From contig JBDVOA010000031.1 in NCBI GenBank assembly GCA_039969355.1, positions 186,001 to 250,000 on the forward strand: a stretch of DNA of 64,000 nucleotides, written 5' to 3'. The notes under the pieces are model-generated. The model did no database searches. It saw nothing but the letters and a program-made list of their open reading frames with translations, and was not told the origin of the DNA. A program made the translations under genes and the position numbers. The stretch is from JL08 sp039969355 (GTDB lineage: Bacteria; Pseudomonadota; Alphaproteobacteria; Rhodobacterales; Rhodobacteraceae). Shown here in pieces: positions 34,546 through 43,533 of the stretch. The first letter of the stretch is position 1. Every line of letters starts with the position of its first letter.

Positions 34546-35916
34546 TCAACCAAAAGTCTCGCGAACGGCAGATTCGGTGGCCGTGATTACAATATCGGCC
34601 TCTTCCTTTGTCAGACAGAAGGGCGGCGCGAACCCAAGTATGTCACCTTGTGGCATGGCCCGCCCAATGACGCCTTTGGCCGCCAGGGCGGCAGCGACTT
34701 GCGCCCCTTTTCCAGCAGCGGCATCAAAGAATTTACGGCTGCGTTTGTCTTCGACAAATTCAATCGCAGCCAACATGCCAACGCCGCGAATATCGCCGAC
34801 ATTGGAGTGATCCGCCAGCCGCTCAACAAGTCCTGCGCGGAGGTAGTCACCGATGATTTTATTGTTTTCAATCAGATTCAGATCATCAATCAGTTTCAGG
34901 TTTGCCACACCCGCCGCCGCCCCGATCGGATGTGCCGAATAGGTCCAGCCATGACCGATGGGACCGAACTCGTCGGTACCGTCCTCGAGTACCTTCCAGA
35001 CCTTGTCTGACACAATGGAACCCGACAACGGTGCATAGGCTGAAGTCAGCCCTTTGGCGATGGTGATTATATCGGGCTCCATGCCATAGTGAGTCGATCC
35101 CATAATCGATCCGATGCGACCAAATCCGGTCACAACCTCATCCGCAATAAGCAGAATATCATGCTTTTTCAGAATCGCCTGAATGGCGGCCCAATAACCC
35201 TTTGGCGGCGGCACAATGCCCCCGGTGCCCAAGACCGGCTCACCAATAAATCCAGCGATATTTTCGGCGCCCTCGCTTTCGATCAACTGTTCCAGTTTCT
35301 GCGCGCAATGAGCGGTAAATTCGGTCTCGGACATATCAAGATCATCGCGGCGGAAATAGTACGGCGCTTCGGTGTGAATAACCTGATTCAGGGGCAGGTC
35401 GAACTTCTTGTGGAACAGTTCAAGCCCGGTCAGGGAGCCCGTGACAAGACCCGATCCGTGATAACCCCGCCAACGCGAAATGATCTTTTTCTTTTTAGGC
35501 CGACCCAGAATATTGTTGTAGTACCAGACCAATTTAACGTTGGTTTCATTGGCATCCGAACCGCCCAACCCAAAGTAAACTTTGGACATATTGCTTGGTG
35601 CACGATCAATCACCATCTTTGCCAGCGTGATGGACGCTTCGGTGCCATGGCCGACATAGGCGTGGTAATAGGCCAGTTGGTGTGCCTGTGCCGCAATGGC
35701 CTCGGCAATTTCCGCGCGACCATATCCGACATTCACACAGTATAGGCCAGCAAAAGCGTCCAACAGTTTTTTACCATCGCGATCTTCAATGAACACACCC
35801 TGTGCGCCCGAAATAACACGGGTCGGCATATCGCCGCGCGCATGTTTGGCAAGATGGGTCGACGGGTGAAAGAAGTTTTCGCGATCCCATTGGCTCATCT
35901 GATCGTTATGCAGCAT
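34546..35916 (-). CDS. Class III aminotransferase (omega-amino acid/diamine:pyruvate type)
   Basis: A 456-aa fold-type I PLP enzyme. The PLP lysine is in DIITIAKGLTSAYAPLSG, the aspartate in LLIADEVVTGFGRIG, and the cofactor-phosphate loop near GLGGSDANETNVKLVWYYNN. The N-terminus HPSTHLAKHARGDMPTRV matches the putrescine/taurine/beta-alanine:pyruvate transaminase group of Roseobacter relatives. The substrate cannot be fixed from sequence alone. The start at 35916 (MLHNDQ) or a downstream ATG at 35898 are both possible. It stands alone, followed by a convergent MFS gene. Confidence 0.87.
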   Translation of the reverse strand: MLHNDQMSQWDRENFFHPSTHLAKHARGDMPTRVISGAQGVFIEDRDGKKLLDAFAGLYCVNVGYGRAEIAEAIAAQAHQLAYYHAYVGHGTEASITLAKMVIDRAPSNMSKVYFGLGGSDANETNVKLVWYYNNILGRPKKKKIISRWRGYHGSGLVTGSLTGLELFHKKFDLPLNQVIHTEAPYYFRRDDLDMSETEFTAHCAQKLEQLIESEGAENIAGFIGEPVLGTGGIVPPPKGYWAAIQAILKKHDILLIADEVVTGFGRIGSIMGSTHYGMEPDIITIAKGLTSAYAPLSGSIVSDKVWKVLEDGTDEFGPIGHGWTYSAHPIGAAAGVANLKLIDDLNLIENNKIIGDYLRAGLVERLADHSNVGDIRGVGMLAAIEFVEDKRSRKFFDAAAGKGAQVAAALAAKGVIGRAMPQGDILGFAPPFCLTKEEADIVITATESAVRETFG

Positions 35917-36097
35917 GGTTTATTCCTTAATTTCCGTCGCGGCAGAGCTATTGCATCACAGTTAGTTCTACTCACCCATCTTAAGCAAGCATCTGATTGG
36001 ATCGCGGTCTGGGAGAATGCGCTTTGGAACATCATTTCTCGAACGTCGAACTGGCGCACACCTCTTCCAAATCAGGCAGCCTTGCGGATTTGGAAAA

Positions 36098-36174
36098 TGG
36101 CGCGGTTGACGGGACTCGAACCCGCGACCCCCGGCGTGACAGGCCGGTACTCTAACCAACTGAGCTACAACCGC
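36098..36174 (-). tRNA. tRNA-Asp (anticodon GTC)
   Basis: A 77-nt cloverleaf folds on the minus strand: acceptor stem GCGGTTG/CAACCGC, D-arm AGCTCAGTTGGTTAGAG, anticodon stem CCGGC/GCCGG with loop CTGTCAC giving GTC, T-arm GCGGGTTCGAGTCCCGT, discriminator G and encoded CCA at 36098-36100. The anticodon reads Asp codons. A weak G-T pair opens the T stem. The acceptor stem is slightly unlike the common GGAGCGG of bacterial tRNA-Asp. Confidence 0.95.
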
Positions 36175-36398
36175 GCGTGAAATGCGGGATAGGGGAAGTG
36201 GACCGGGGCGTCAAGCGGCTATCTGGTGCTGTCAGGCCCGATTTGCATGAATGTGCAGGCGTGGTTCTGACATCGGTTTGCTAAGGGTCAGTGAAGACGC
36301 GACCGGCAATGAGAACGACATGTTTCGTCGTAAACGGACTTGCCTTACACCACACTGCGCACAATCCTGAGGGCAAAACCATTGCCCGGAGACCGCTA

Positions 36399-38807
36399 AT
36401 GAATTCCACGACCCGTGTTGCAGTCATCGGAGGGGGCGTTGTCGGCGCTTCAGTTCTGTATCATCTGACAAAACTCGGCTGGTCGGACGTTCTGTTGCTG
36501 GAGCGTTCAGATTTGACGTCGGGATCAACCTGGCACGCAGCTGGCGGATTTCATACGTTGAACGGTGACACCAATATGGCCGCTCTACAGGGCTACACCA
36601 TCCGGCTTTACAAAGAACTCGAAGAGATTACCGGCATGTCCTGTGGCCTTCACCATGTGGGGGGCATCACGCTTGCCGACAATCAGGATAGATTTGACAT
36701 GCTGCTGGCCGAGCGGGCCAAACATCGCTTCATGGGCCTTGAAACCGAAATTGTAGGTCCCGAAGAAATCCGCAAGATTGCACCAATCACTGACACCAAC
36801 GGAATCATCGGAGCACTTTATGATCCATTGGACGGTCACCTTGATCCGTCCGGCACAACACTAGCCTATGCCAAGGCGGCCCGCATGGGCGGGGCCACGA
36901 TTGAAACCCACTGCATGGTGCGCGAAACCAGTCAGCGCGCAGATGGGACTTGGGATGTCGTCACCGACAAGGGTACAGTGCATGCGGAACATGTTGTCAA
37001 TGCAGCAGGTCTTTGGGCCCGCGAGGTTGGGGCAATGGCGGGTATATACTTACCGCTGCATCCCATGGAGCATCAATACATCGTTACCGATGAAATCGCC
37101 GAGATTTATGAGGCCGAAAACGAACACCCCCACGTGATGGACCCAGCAGGCGAAAGTTATCTGCGACAAGAAGGTCGCGGTCTATGTATCGGATTTTACG
37201 AACAAACCTGCAAACCTTGGGCGGTTGACGGCACCGCCTGGGACTTTGGTCATGAACTGCTGCCTGACGACTTGGACAAGATCGAAGACAGCATCACTTT
37301 CGCTTACAAACGCTTTCCCGTTCTGGAAACTGCCGGGGTGAAATCGGTGATCCATGGACCATTCACCTTTGCCCCTGACGGCAACCCGCTGGTCGGGCCG
37401 ATACCAGGCCAGCGCAACTACTGGTCGGCCTGTGGAGTTATGGCGGGTTTCTCGCAGGGAGGCGGCGTTGGTTTGATGCTGGCACAGTGGATGATTGAGG
37501 GTGAAACTGAGCGGGATACATTCGCAATGGACGTCGCCCGTTTCGGTAGCTGGATCAGCCCCGGCTACACACGACCCAAAGTGATTGAAAACTATCAGAC
37601 CCGGTTTTCCGTCGCCTACCCCAACGAAGAACTTCCCGCCGCGCGACCCAATCGCACGACCCCGATGTATGATATCTTCACCGGAATGGGCGCCGTTTGG
37701 GGCCAGCAATTCGGTCTTGAGGTACCCAACTACTTTGCCCAGGGGACCGAACCTGCATACGAAACGCCATCGTTTCGACGCTCAGATGCATTTGATGCAA
37801 CCGCGCGCGAGGTCGATGGGGTGCGTACGGCTGTTGGGATCAACGAGGTGCACAACTTTGGCAAGTTTCTGGTCAAAGGGCCAAAAGCACGTGCCTGGCT
37901 TGATCGGGTCATGGCGGGACGTGTACCGCAACGGGGCCGCCTCTCATTGACTCCGATGCTGTCGCCCAAGGGTAAACTTATCGGGGACTTCACGATATCG
38001 TGCCTGTGCAAAGCCGAATTCCAATTGACGGCCTCTTATGGATCCCAAGCGTTCCATTATCGCTGGTTCCTTCAGAATCTGGAGGATGGTGTAAGTGTCG
38101 AGAACATCAGCGACCGACGCAACGGATTCCAGATTGCCGGACCAAATGCAGGCAAAGTGCTGGCCGCTTGCACGCGCACTGACATTTCCAACATGCGATT
38201 CCTTGACGTCCGCGCAATGACGGTGGGTATGACGGACTGCATTGTGCAGAGGGTTAGCTACACCGGAGATCTGGGGTACGAAATCTATTGCGATCCTATG
38301 GACCAGCGCGCCTTGTGGAACGTGCTTTGGTCTGCGGGACAGGGTCATGGCATGGTTCCCTTTGGTATGCGGGCGATGATGTCACTGCGGCTCGACAAGT
38401 TCTTTGGCAGCTGGCTTTCTGAATTTTCGCCGGATTACACCGCCGCTGAAACCGGGCTAGACCGGTTCATAAATTTCAAGAAGAACGTTGAATTCATTGG
38501 CCGTGTTGCCGCCGAGGCCGAAAGAGGCGCCGGCCCTGCCCGCCTCCTTTGTGCCTTTGAAGTTGACGCAAAAGACGCGGATGTGAGTGCGTATGAGCCG
38601 ATCTGGCTGCACGGCAAGGTTCAGGGTTTTTGCACCTCTGGCGGATATTCGCACTTTGCTGGAAAATCTGTCGCCTTGGGTTTCGTACCAACAGGGCACG
38701 CAGTGGCGGATCTAGAGGTTGAGATCGAAATCCTCGGCCAGATGTGTCCCGCTAGGTTGATCACCACACCCTTGTTTGACCCAGACGGCGCGCGGATGCG
38801 CGGATAA
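36399..38807 (+). CDS. FAD-dependent dimethylglycine/sarcosine dehydrogenase-like protein with GcvT domain
   Basis: An 802-aa two-domain enzyme. Residues 1-400 form a DAO-type FAD domain: the dinucleotide motif VAVIGGGVVGASVLYHL is at residues 6-22, and GSTWHAAGG carries the His that binds FAD covalently in this family. The C-terminal half is a GcvT/aminomethyltransferase-type folate domain (FGKFLVKGPKARAWLDRVMAG, VSYTGDLGYEIYC). Such proteins oxidatively demethylate glycine betaine derivatives and pass the methyl to tetrahydrofolate. The open frame begins at 36291, but GGAG 10 nt before the ATG at 36399 and the FAD motif position favour this start. Which methylated amine is used is uncertain. 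Confidence 0.9.
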   Translation: MNSTTRVAVIGGGVVGASVLYHLTKLGWSDVLLLERSDLTSGSTWHAAGGFHTLNGDTNMAALQGYTIRLYKELEEITGMSCGLHHVGGITLADNQDRFDMLLAERAKHRFMGLETEIVGPEEIRKIAPITDTNGIIGALYDPLDGHLDPSGTTLAYAKAARMGGATIETHCMVRETSQRADGTWDVVTDKGTVHAEHVVNAAGLWAREVGAMAGIYLPLHPMEHQYIVTDEIAEIYEAENEHPHVMDPAGESYLRQEGRGLCIGFYEQTCKPWAVDGTAWDFGHELLPDDLDKIEDSITFAYKRFPVLETAGVKSVIHGPFTFAPDGNPLVGPIPGQRNYWSACGVMAGFSQGGGVGLMLAQWMIEGETERDTFAMDVARFGSWISPGYTRPKVIENYQTRFSVAYPNEELPAARPNRTTPMYDIFTGMGAVWGQQFGLEVPNYFAQGTEPAYETPSFRRSDAFDATAREVDGVRTAVGINEVHNFGKFLVKGPKARAWLDRVMAGRVPQRGRLSLTPMLSPKGKLIGDFTISCLCKAEFQLTASYGSQAFHYRWFLQNLEDGVSVENISDRRNGFQIAGPNAGKVLAACTRTDISNMRFLDVRAMTVGMTDCIVQRVSYTGDLGYEIYCDPMDQRALWNVLWSAGQGHGMVPFGMRAMMSLRLDKFFGSWLSEFSPDYTAAETGLDRFINFKKNVEFIGRVAAEAERGAGPARLLCAFEVDAKDADVSAYEPIWLHGKVQGFCTSGGYSHFAGKSVALGFVPTGHAVADLEVEIEILGQMCPARLITTPLFDPDGARMRG

Positions 38808-38882
38808 TAATTAGTACCTATATCAAGCGGTTTAATTTGATAGTGTGCTACACGATCCAACAACGCGACCGAAAGGTCAGGC

Positions 38883-39467
38883 ATGACCCTAGCCGCCCTT
38901 CTCCTCGCCGCCGGCCAATCCAGCCGCATGCGCGGTACAGACAAGTTGATGATGCCAGTCCAAGGGCAACCCTGCCTGCGCATCATGGTGAAGCGATTGC
39001 TTGACGCGCAATTGCCAGTGTTTGTAACCGTTCCGGATCTACAGCACGCCAGAAATGCGGCGCTTGACGGGCTTGACGTCATCCGCGTCCCGGTCCCCAC
39101 GGCAAATCACGGAATGGCTCATTCCTTAGCGACAGGAATCATGTCGCTGCCGTCGGGAAGCACTGCGAGCATGGTGGTTCCCGCCGACATGCCCTCATTA
39201 AAGACCTCAGATTTCAAAAGGATGGTGGACGAACACAAACGCGAACCCGACTTAATTCTTCGTGCCGCCACTGACGACGGAAAACCGGGGCATCCGGTGA
39301 TATTTCCGCGCGAGTTTTTTGACAGGCTGTTACAACTGACGGGCGACAAGGGCGCGCAAGAAGTCCTTCGTGCCAATCCTAAGCGTTTGCGTTATGTCGC
39401 TTTGCCTAGTGATCATGCGACAATCGATTTGGACACCCCCGAAGATTGGGAGGCGTGGTATACTTAA
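38883..39467 (+). CDS. MobA/MocA-like nucleotidyltransferase
   Basis: A 194-aa protein with an NTP-transferase fold: LLLAAGQSSRMRGTDKLMMPVQG at the N-terminus (the nucleotide-binding loop with the signature GxSxRMG-like pattern and Lys), VVPADMPSLKTSDF for the metal site, and GKPGHPVIFPREFF with GDKGAQEVL later, as in molybdopterin cytidylyl-/guanylyltransferases. It would modify a molybdenum cofactor with a nucleotide. No molybdoenzyme gene lies near. It ends 2 bases from the stop of the convergent Hint gene. Confidence 0.85.
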   Translation: MTLAALLLAAGQSSRMRGTDKLMMPVQGQPCLRIMVKRLLDAQLPVFVTVPDLQHARNAALDGLDVIRVPVPTANHGMAHSLATGIMSLPSGSTASMVVPADMPSLKTSDFKRMVDEHKREPDLILRAATDDGKPGHPVIFPREFFDRLLQLTGDKGAQEVLRANPKRLRYVALPSDHATIDLDTPEDWEAWYT

Positions 39468-39469
39468 TT

Positions 39470-40189
39470 TCAGGATGCCGACAACAGCGCCTCTGCAGCA
39501 GCTTTGGCCAGTGTATGTCGTGCTGCCAGATAATCCGAAATTCCTTTAGGTTGTTTGAAATTAGGAAATGCCCTGTATAAACTTTCCTGCTGATCAGGCG
39601 TGAGTGTCGAAACCATCGGCTTGTCGGGTTGGTGGCTTTCCGTCCATAGGCCGTTACTAAGAACAATTTCGTGCTGATCGAACATGAAATAGACATAGTC
39701 AAGGTTGCCAGGACGAATACGTCGGACGCCCGGCATTCCGGTAAGATCCTGCGCGGCAACCAGAATTTCTTCGACGCCGAACTGTCGTTGGACGTGCTCG
39801 CCAGCAAGCAAGATCCGGTGCGTTGGAGACACCACCAATTGACGATGAAGAGAATTGGGACCAAATGCATATGATTTTATGATGATCGGCCATAGTTCCC
39901 TTGCCGTCTCGATATCAGAAGGCTGCGACTGGCGGCGCCCCAACCAGCGGATCGGCTGATACCCATGATCACGTGTCAGGACCATGTCGCCGACTTTCAG
40001 GCGGCGCACGCCAACTTCGCCACGTTCGGTCTTGATCCAAGTCTTTTGGGTGAAACAAGAGGACGAATTCTGCATGAAAGCGTCACGATCAGACTCATGG
40101 TTGGTCTCATTGACATCCTCGCCCTGTGGCATAGCCACGTTTACTGAATATTGACCAGTTGAATTATCTAAAACTTCCGTTTCCATCAT
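39470..40189 (-). CDS. Hint (Hedgehog/intein)-domain protein with canonical Cys and His
   Basis: A 239-aa protein whose residues 44-190 form a Hint_2 domain, common in Roseobacter genomes. The first residue of the fold is C45 in SSCFTQKTWIKT, followed by RRLKVGDMVLTRDHGYQPIRWLGRR, and the block B histidine is H124 in VVSPTHRILLAG. The catalytic layout is therefore intact. An N-terminal tail of 44 residues without a signal peptide or RTX repeats precedes it. The C-terminus is a helical tail (TPDQQESLYRAFPNF). GGAG precedes the ATGATG start. Self-processing or cleavage of a partner is possible, but nothing is proven. Confidence 0.8.
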   Translation of the reverse strand: MMETEVLDNSTGQYSVNVAMPQGEDVNETNHESDRDAFMQNSSSCFTQKTWIKTERGEVGVRRLKVGDMVLTRDHGYQPIRWLGRRQSQPSDIETARELWPIIIKSYAFGPNSLHRQLVVSPTHRILLAGEHVQRQFGVEEILVAAQDLTGMPGVRRIRPGNLDYVYFMFDQHEIVLSNGLWTESHQPDKPMVSTLTPDQQESLYRAFPNFKQPKGISDYLAARHTLAKAAAEALLSAS

Positions 40190-40529
40190 TAACTCCGCAA
40201 CTAAACACTACAATTACCTGCTGATAAGGTTTGCACAACTTTTGGACTAACCCGTGATCGAAACAGGGCAAAATCAAGCAAATTAGTCGGCATTTGATAA
40301 TAAATCAGGGTGATCGGTATGCCAAAAGCTTAATAATAAGATTAATATAAAGTCGCAACTTATTGGTTTTAATGCATTCCCCAAAAAAACTGCATTCCTC
40401 GCATCGCGATTTTTTGACACAAAACAGAAATTTGGCTCGTTTTATGAAAAACGGTTTTGGCAGTTGGAAAGTCACGAAACCTGCCGCCATCTACCCGTTT
40501 GAGGACGATTTGAACCGCCGGAGGGACTA
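40190..40529. other. AT-rich spacer between the two Hint genes
   Basis: About 340 bp, visibly richer in A and T than the flanking genes. A 61-codon minus-strand frame (40305-40490) lacks a ribosome site and known motifs and is probably not a gene. It should hold the promoter of the 39470-40189 gene. No repeat or terminator was identified. Confidence 0.45.
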
Positions 40530-41321
40530 TTAGGCCCAACTTTTCTTCAATGTTCGCTGTTTAGATTCATAGCTCACAAGAAAGTCGCGTTTTCGCAACT
40601 CGGGATAGAGTTCCAACAACTCCAGTCGCTGTGCGTTCCCTTCCCCACGAAACTTAATATCACCCGCGTGGAAACTATCGATCCAGCCCCCGTTACACAG
40701 GATCATCTCGTGCCCCCCAAAGATCAAATGAACATATGTCGTATCTTGTGGATCCATGAGTTCCACTCCCGGCAAATCGGACAGATCAATAGCCGCGACC
40801 AGAACAGCGCCATCGCCAAGCGCCCCCACAACCGTGGTATCTGGGACGAGTACACGCTGATTGGGGCTGAGCAATGTATCGGTCTCGGGAATCCCCTCGC
40901 CCAACGCCCCGGCGCGTATCATCACAGGCCTCAGACGCGGGCTGAGCAACAAATCTTCTTCTGTGAGGCAGCGCCGACCGATCCATTTGATATCCTGCAG
41001 GCCGTTGTCGCGTGTGATCACCCTGTCGCCCACTTTCAGGCTCTCAATCGGCAATTCGCCTTTCGGTGTCGCAATCCGGATGCGCGGAACAAAGCTTGAA
41101 ACATCTTCGATGACGGTTTTGATATTCTCAAACCGCAAATTTCCAGTCTCGATGCCGTTCGCATCAAAAAACCGGACAGTCCCGTGCTCTGGGTTGGCAT
41201 CGTAGTCGACCAGGACGCGCCCACCAGGGTTGTTGAATTCACCGGCTCCGGTCAGGTCAAGCGTATCAACCTGTCGAAGAATCTTGCTTGGGCTTGCGAC
41301 ACTCGCTCTATCCAGCATCAT
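40530..41321 (-). CDS. Hint-domain protein lacking the catalytic Cys and His
   Basis: About 263 aa from the ATG at 41321. The Hint_2 domain has IATPKGELPIESLKVGDRVITRDNGLQDIKWIGRR, clearly homologous to the first Hint gene. Two catalytic positions differ, however: the Cys is replaced by Ser (S76, SSFVPRIRIATPKG) and the block B SPTH becomes SPNQ (Q155). Upstream, DYDANPEHGTVRFFDANGIETGNLRFENI resembles the C-terminal linker of large RTX-type Hint proteins, so this looks like the remaining tail of a larger ancestor. It is translationally coupled to a small upstream frame. The function is unknown. Confidence 0.72.
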   Translation of the reverse strand: MMLDRASVASPSKILRQVDTLDLTGAGEFNNPGGRVLVDYDANPEHGTVRFFDANGIETGNLRFENIKTVIEDVSSFVPRIRIATPKGELPIESLKVGDRVITRDNGLQDIKWIGRRCLTEEDLLLSPRLRPVMIRAGALGEGIPETDTLLSPNQRVLVPDTTVVGALGDGAVLVAAIDLSDLPGVELMDPQDTTYVHLIFGGHEMILCNGGWIDSFHAGDIKFRGEGNAQRLELLELYPELRKRDFLVSYESKQRTLKKSWA

Positions 41322-41545
41322 GACCAAGCTGCCACTTGAGAAATTTTCGTAGGACCGAGATGCGTCAGTGGCGCGATCCTTGTCACATATGACGTTGCAC
41401 AGTCGTCATCGAGCATCCGCAGAAAAACCGAAACCTGCGCCTTATGCGATTGGTGACCAGATCTGCTCGTTGTTTGGTTGCTTTCGGGCCAATTCTCTTG
41501 AAAAGACCGTTTCACTACTGCCGGCGCATCGAAAATTTTCGACAT
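41318..41545 (-). CDS. Small hypothetical protein coupled to the second Hint gene
   Basis: A 75-aa frame starting MSKIFDAPAVVKRSF with GGAGTTAATT just before the ATG, the same ribosome-site sequence as in front of the first Hint gene. Its TGA overlaps the ATG of the Hint gene (ATGA at 41318-41321). No motif is recognised; the N-terminus is charged and the middle is rich in Gln, Ser and His. It could be a true leader peptide, or the original N-terminus of the Hint protein separated by a frameshift. Confidence 0.5.
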   Translation of the reverse strand: MSKIFDAPAVVKRSFQENWPESNQTTSRSGHQSHKAQVSVFLRMLDDDCATSYVTRIAPLTHLGPTKISQVAAWS

Positions 41546-42338
41546 AATTAACTCCAATACTCGCACTACAAACCGTCTAAACTCTTCAAGCGGCTTGAAC
41601 TCTTAATACACACACTACTCCAAGAACTACCACGCACGGAGTTCCGTTTGAAAAACTGCACCCCACCGGGGATGCCGTAGACGCAGGCAATCGTCCTTTG
41701 CATGATGAAACAAACGAAACGTGCTGTCTGGTCCATTCATGCGAAAATCGTTACGCTACTTTTCTCGTCTTCCGCCTCTTCATCACATCGTTACGATTAG
41801 ATTCAGTGCGACAGACGCTGCGATCTACAAACACCGCCCCCCAGTTGGGCAAGACAATTCTTAACGTTTCAGCGAACTAAGACAAAGGAAAAAACTTCGG
41901 AAACTGACGGAATACAGCATCGATTTCGACCTCTGCGATAAACTGCGTGAGAATTCACAACCCTACCGGTAGCGCCAATCGCAGCACCCATGAACCGCGA
42001 GGTGCTCAACAGCCTTGTCTAACACGATATTCCTGCAACCGAGTAACCTGCACATGGCCCACGGCATTCAACACTATGTTCTGACCCAGAAACAATGAAC
42101 GTGATCTATTTTTGACGAGGATAAGGCAATAGAGAGCCACAAATCCGGTTATTGTGCGAAGATTAGAACCAATGATGCCACTTCGGACATATTGTCATCA
42201 ATATCGTCTTAATTCAGCTAATTCGCTTTCGAATCGATTTTAACCTCGAAAAGTTGCCGCCCAATCTGAATCTCAGCGCCTCTCAAACATCGATGACCGC
42301 TACTCCCAGCGTAAGATTGTTGCGATAGACTACAAAAA
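41546..42338. other. AT-rich intergenic region between Hint genes and rpoH
   Basis: About 790 bp, AT-rich compared with the neighbours. The only open frame (41698-41880, plus strand) has no ribosome site or recognisable motif. The sequence ATCGTTACG occurs twice, at 41747-41755 and 41787-41795. The end adjoins the rpoH terminator. No gene is supported. Confidence 0.4.
41747..41795. repeat. Nine-base direct repeat ATCGTTACG, 40 bases apart
   Basis: Two identical copies of ATCGTTACG lie upstream of the Hint operon. They may be regulator binding sites or chance. Confidence 0.25.
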
Positions 42339-42368
42339 AACCCTGCAGAAAGTTAATTCTACAAGGTT
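42332..42368 (-). terminator. Rho-independent terminator of rpoH
   Basis: On the minus strand, 21 bases after the rpoH stop, a 12-bp stem (AACCTTGTAGAA with TTCTGCAGGGTT, two G-U pairs) and 6-nt loop is followed by a run of T residues (42334-42340). The plus-strand sequence after the hairpin also has CCTTTTTT, so it may work in both directions. Confidence 0.8.
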
Positions 42369-42388
42369 CCTTTTTTGGCCTGCGCCGA

Positions 42389-43285
42389 TCAAGCCGTTGT
42401 CAGCATCCCTTTTTCCTTTGCAAGATCGCGCATGCGCTTTTGCAATTTCTCAAACGCGCGGACCTCGATCTGGCGGATGCGTTCGCGGCTGACGTCGTAT
42501 TGGCCGCTCAGATCCTCGAGAGTAACGGTCTTTTCAGACAAGCGTCGCTGGGTCAGAATGTCTTTCTCGCGGTCATTGAGTACTTCCAATGCCTGCGCCA
42601 GCAACTCGCGCCGCGTCTCCAATTCGTCACGTGCCTCGTAATCACCTGCCTGATCCGCGCCTTCATCTTCCAGCCAGTCCTGCCATTGCATGGTTCCTTC
42701 GCCTTCAGAGCCAACTGTCGCGTTCAGCGATGCATCCCCGCCGGACAACCTGCGGTTCATGCTGATGACTTCGGTCTCGGTCACTCCCAGATCCGTCGCA
42801 ATGCGTTTGACGTTTTCGGGGCGCATGTCGCCCTCTTCCAACGCACCAATCTTGGATTTGGCCTTGCGCAGATTAAAGAACAGCTTTTTCTGGGCTGACG
42901 TTGTGCCAAGCTTTACCAAAGACCAACTACGCAGGATGTATTCCTGAATACTGGCCCGTATCCACCACATGGCATAAGTCGCCAGCCGAAAGCCCTTTTC
43001 AGGATCAAACCGCTTAACCGCCTGCATGAGGCCGACGTTGGCTTCTGAAATCACTTCGGCCTGGGGCAATCCATAGCCGCGATATCCCATTGCAATCTTC
43101 GCCGCGAGGCGCAGATGGGACGTCACCATGCGGTGAGCGGATTTAGAATCCTGCTCTTCAACCCAGCGTTTGGCGAGCATATATTCTTCTTCTGGTTCCA
43201 GCAGCGGAAACTTGCGGATTTCCTGCATATAGCGGTTAAGGCCGCCTTCTGGTGTTGGCGCCGGTAGGTTTGCGTAATTTGCCAT
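42389..43285 (-). CDS. rpoH: RNA polymerase sigma-32 factor (heat-shock sigma)
   Basis: A 298-aa group 3 sigma factor that directs transcription of heat-shock and other stress genes. Region 2 shows EEYMLAKRWVEE, MGYRGYGLPQAEVISEANVGLMQAVKRFDPEKGFRLATYAMWWIRASIQEYILRSWSLVK (motif span residues 70-128, with the RpoH box near QKKLFFNLRK), and region 4 ends LSGQYDVSRERIRQIEVRAFEKLQ. AGGGGGA precedes the ATG by about 9 nt, a sigma-32-type promoter lies just upstream and a strong terminator lies downstream. The long run of residues given here is split by domain, and the exact limits come from its family resemblance. Confidence 0.96.
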   Translation of the reverse strand: MANYANLPAPTPEGGLNRYMQEIRKFPLLEPEEEYMLAKRWVEEQDSKSAHRMVTSHLRLAAKIAMGYRGYGLPQAEVISEANVGLMQAVKRFDPEKGFRLATYAMWWIRASIQEYILRSWSLVKLGTTSAQKKLFFNLRKAKSKIGALEEGDMRPENVKRIATDLGVTETEVISMNRRLSGGDASLNATVGSEGEGTMQWQDWLEDEGADQAGDYEARDELETRRELLAQALEVLNDREKDILTQRRLSEKTVTLEDLSGQYDVSRERIRQIEVRAFEKLQKRMRDLAKEKGMLTTA

Positions 43286-43323
43286 CTCTCGGTCCCCCTT
43301 TTAATGTTTATGGGCTTAACATA

Positions 43324-43357
43324 GCATATGGGTGGTAGTTGATACGCTTTCAAGGGG
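43324..43357 (-). promoter_or_regulatory. Sigma-32-type promoter of rpoH
   Basis: On the minus strand CCCCTTGAAA (43348-43357) and CCCATATGC (43324-43332) are 15 bases apart, a close match to the heat-shock consensus CTTGAA and CCCATNT. The element would start transcription near 43316, giving a 5' leader of about 30 bases before the rpoH ATG. It implies that RpoH activates its own gene, as known for some alphaproteobacteria. Confidence 0.7.
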
Positions 43358-43533
43358 TATATGCTGTTTTCCCAACCATGCCGCTAGAATTTGGTTCCGG
43401 GCGTCATTCATCATCTGTTGGAATGCTGATCGTCTGTATTCTACATTGCCCGGCGTGTTCAGCCAAGCGCCATGCGCCATGAACAAGACAACGTGCATTC
43501 CTGTAATATTGCCACTGCATCTACCTGTTTTGG

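Noticed and set aside
40305..40490. 61-codon frame in the AT-rich spacer between Hint genes
   Set aside because: There is no ribosome site, and the sequence looks like chance translation of AT-rich DNA.
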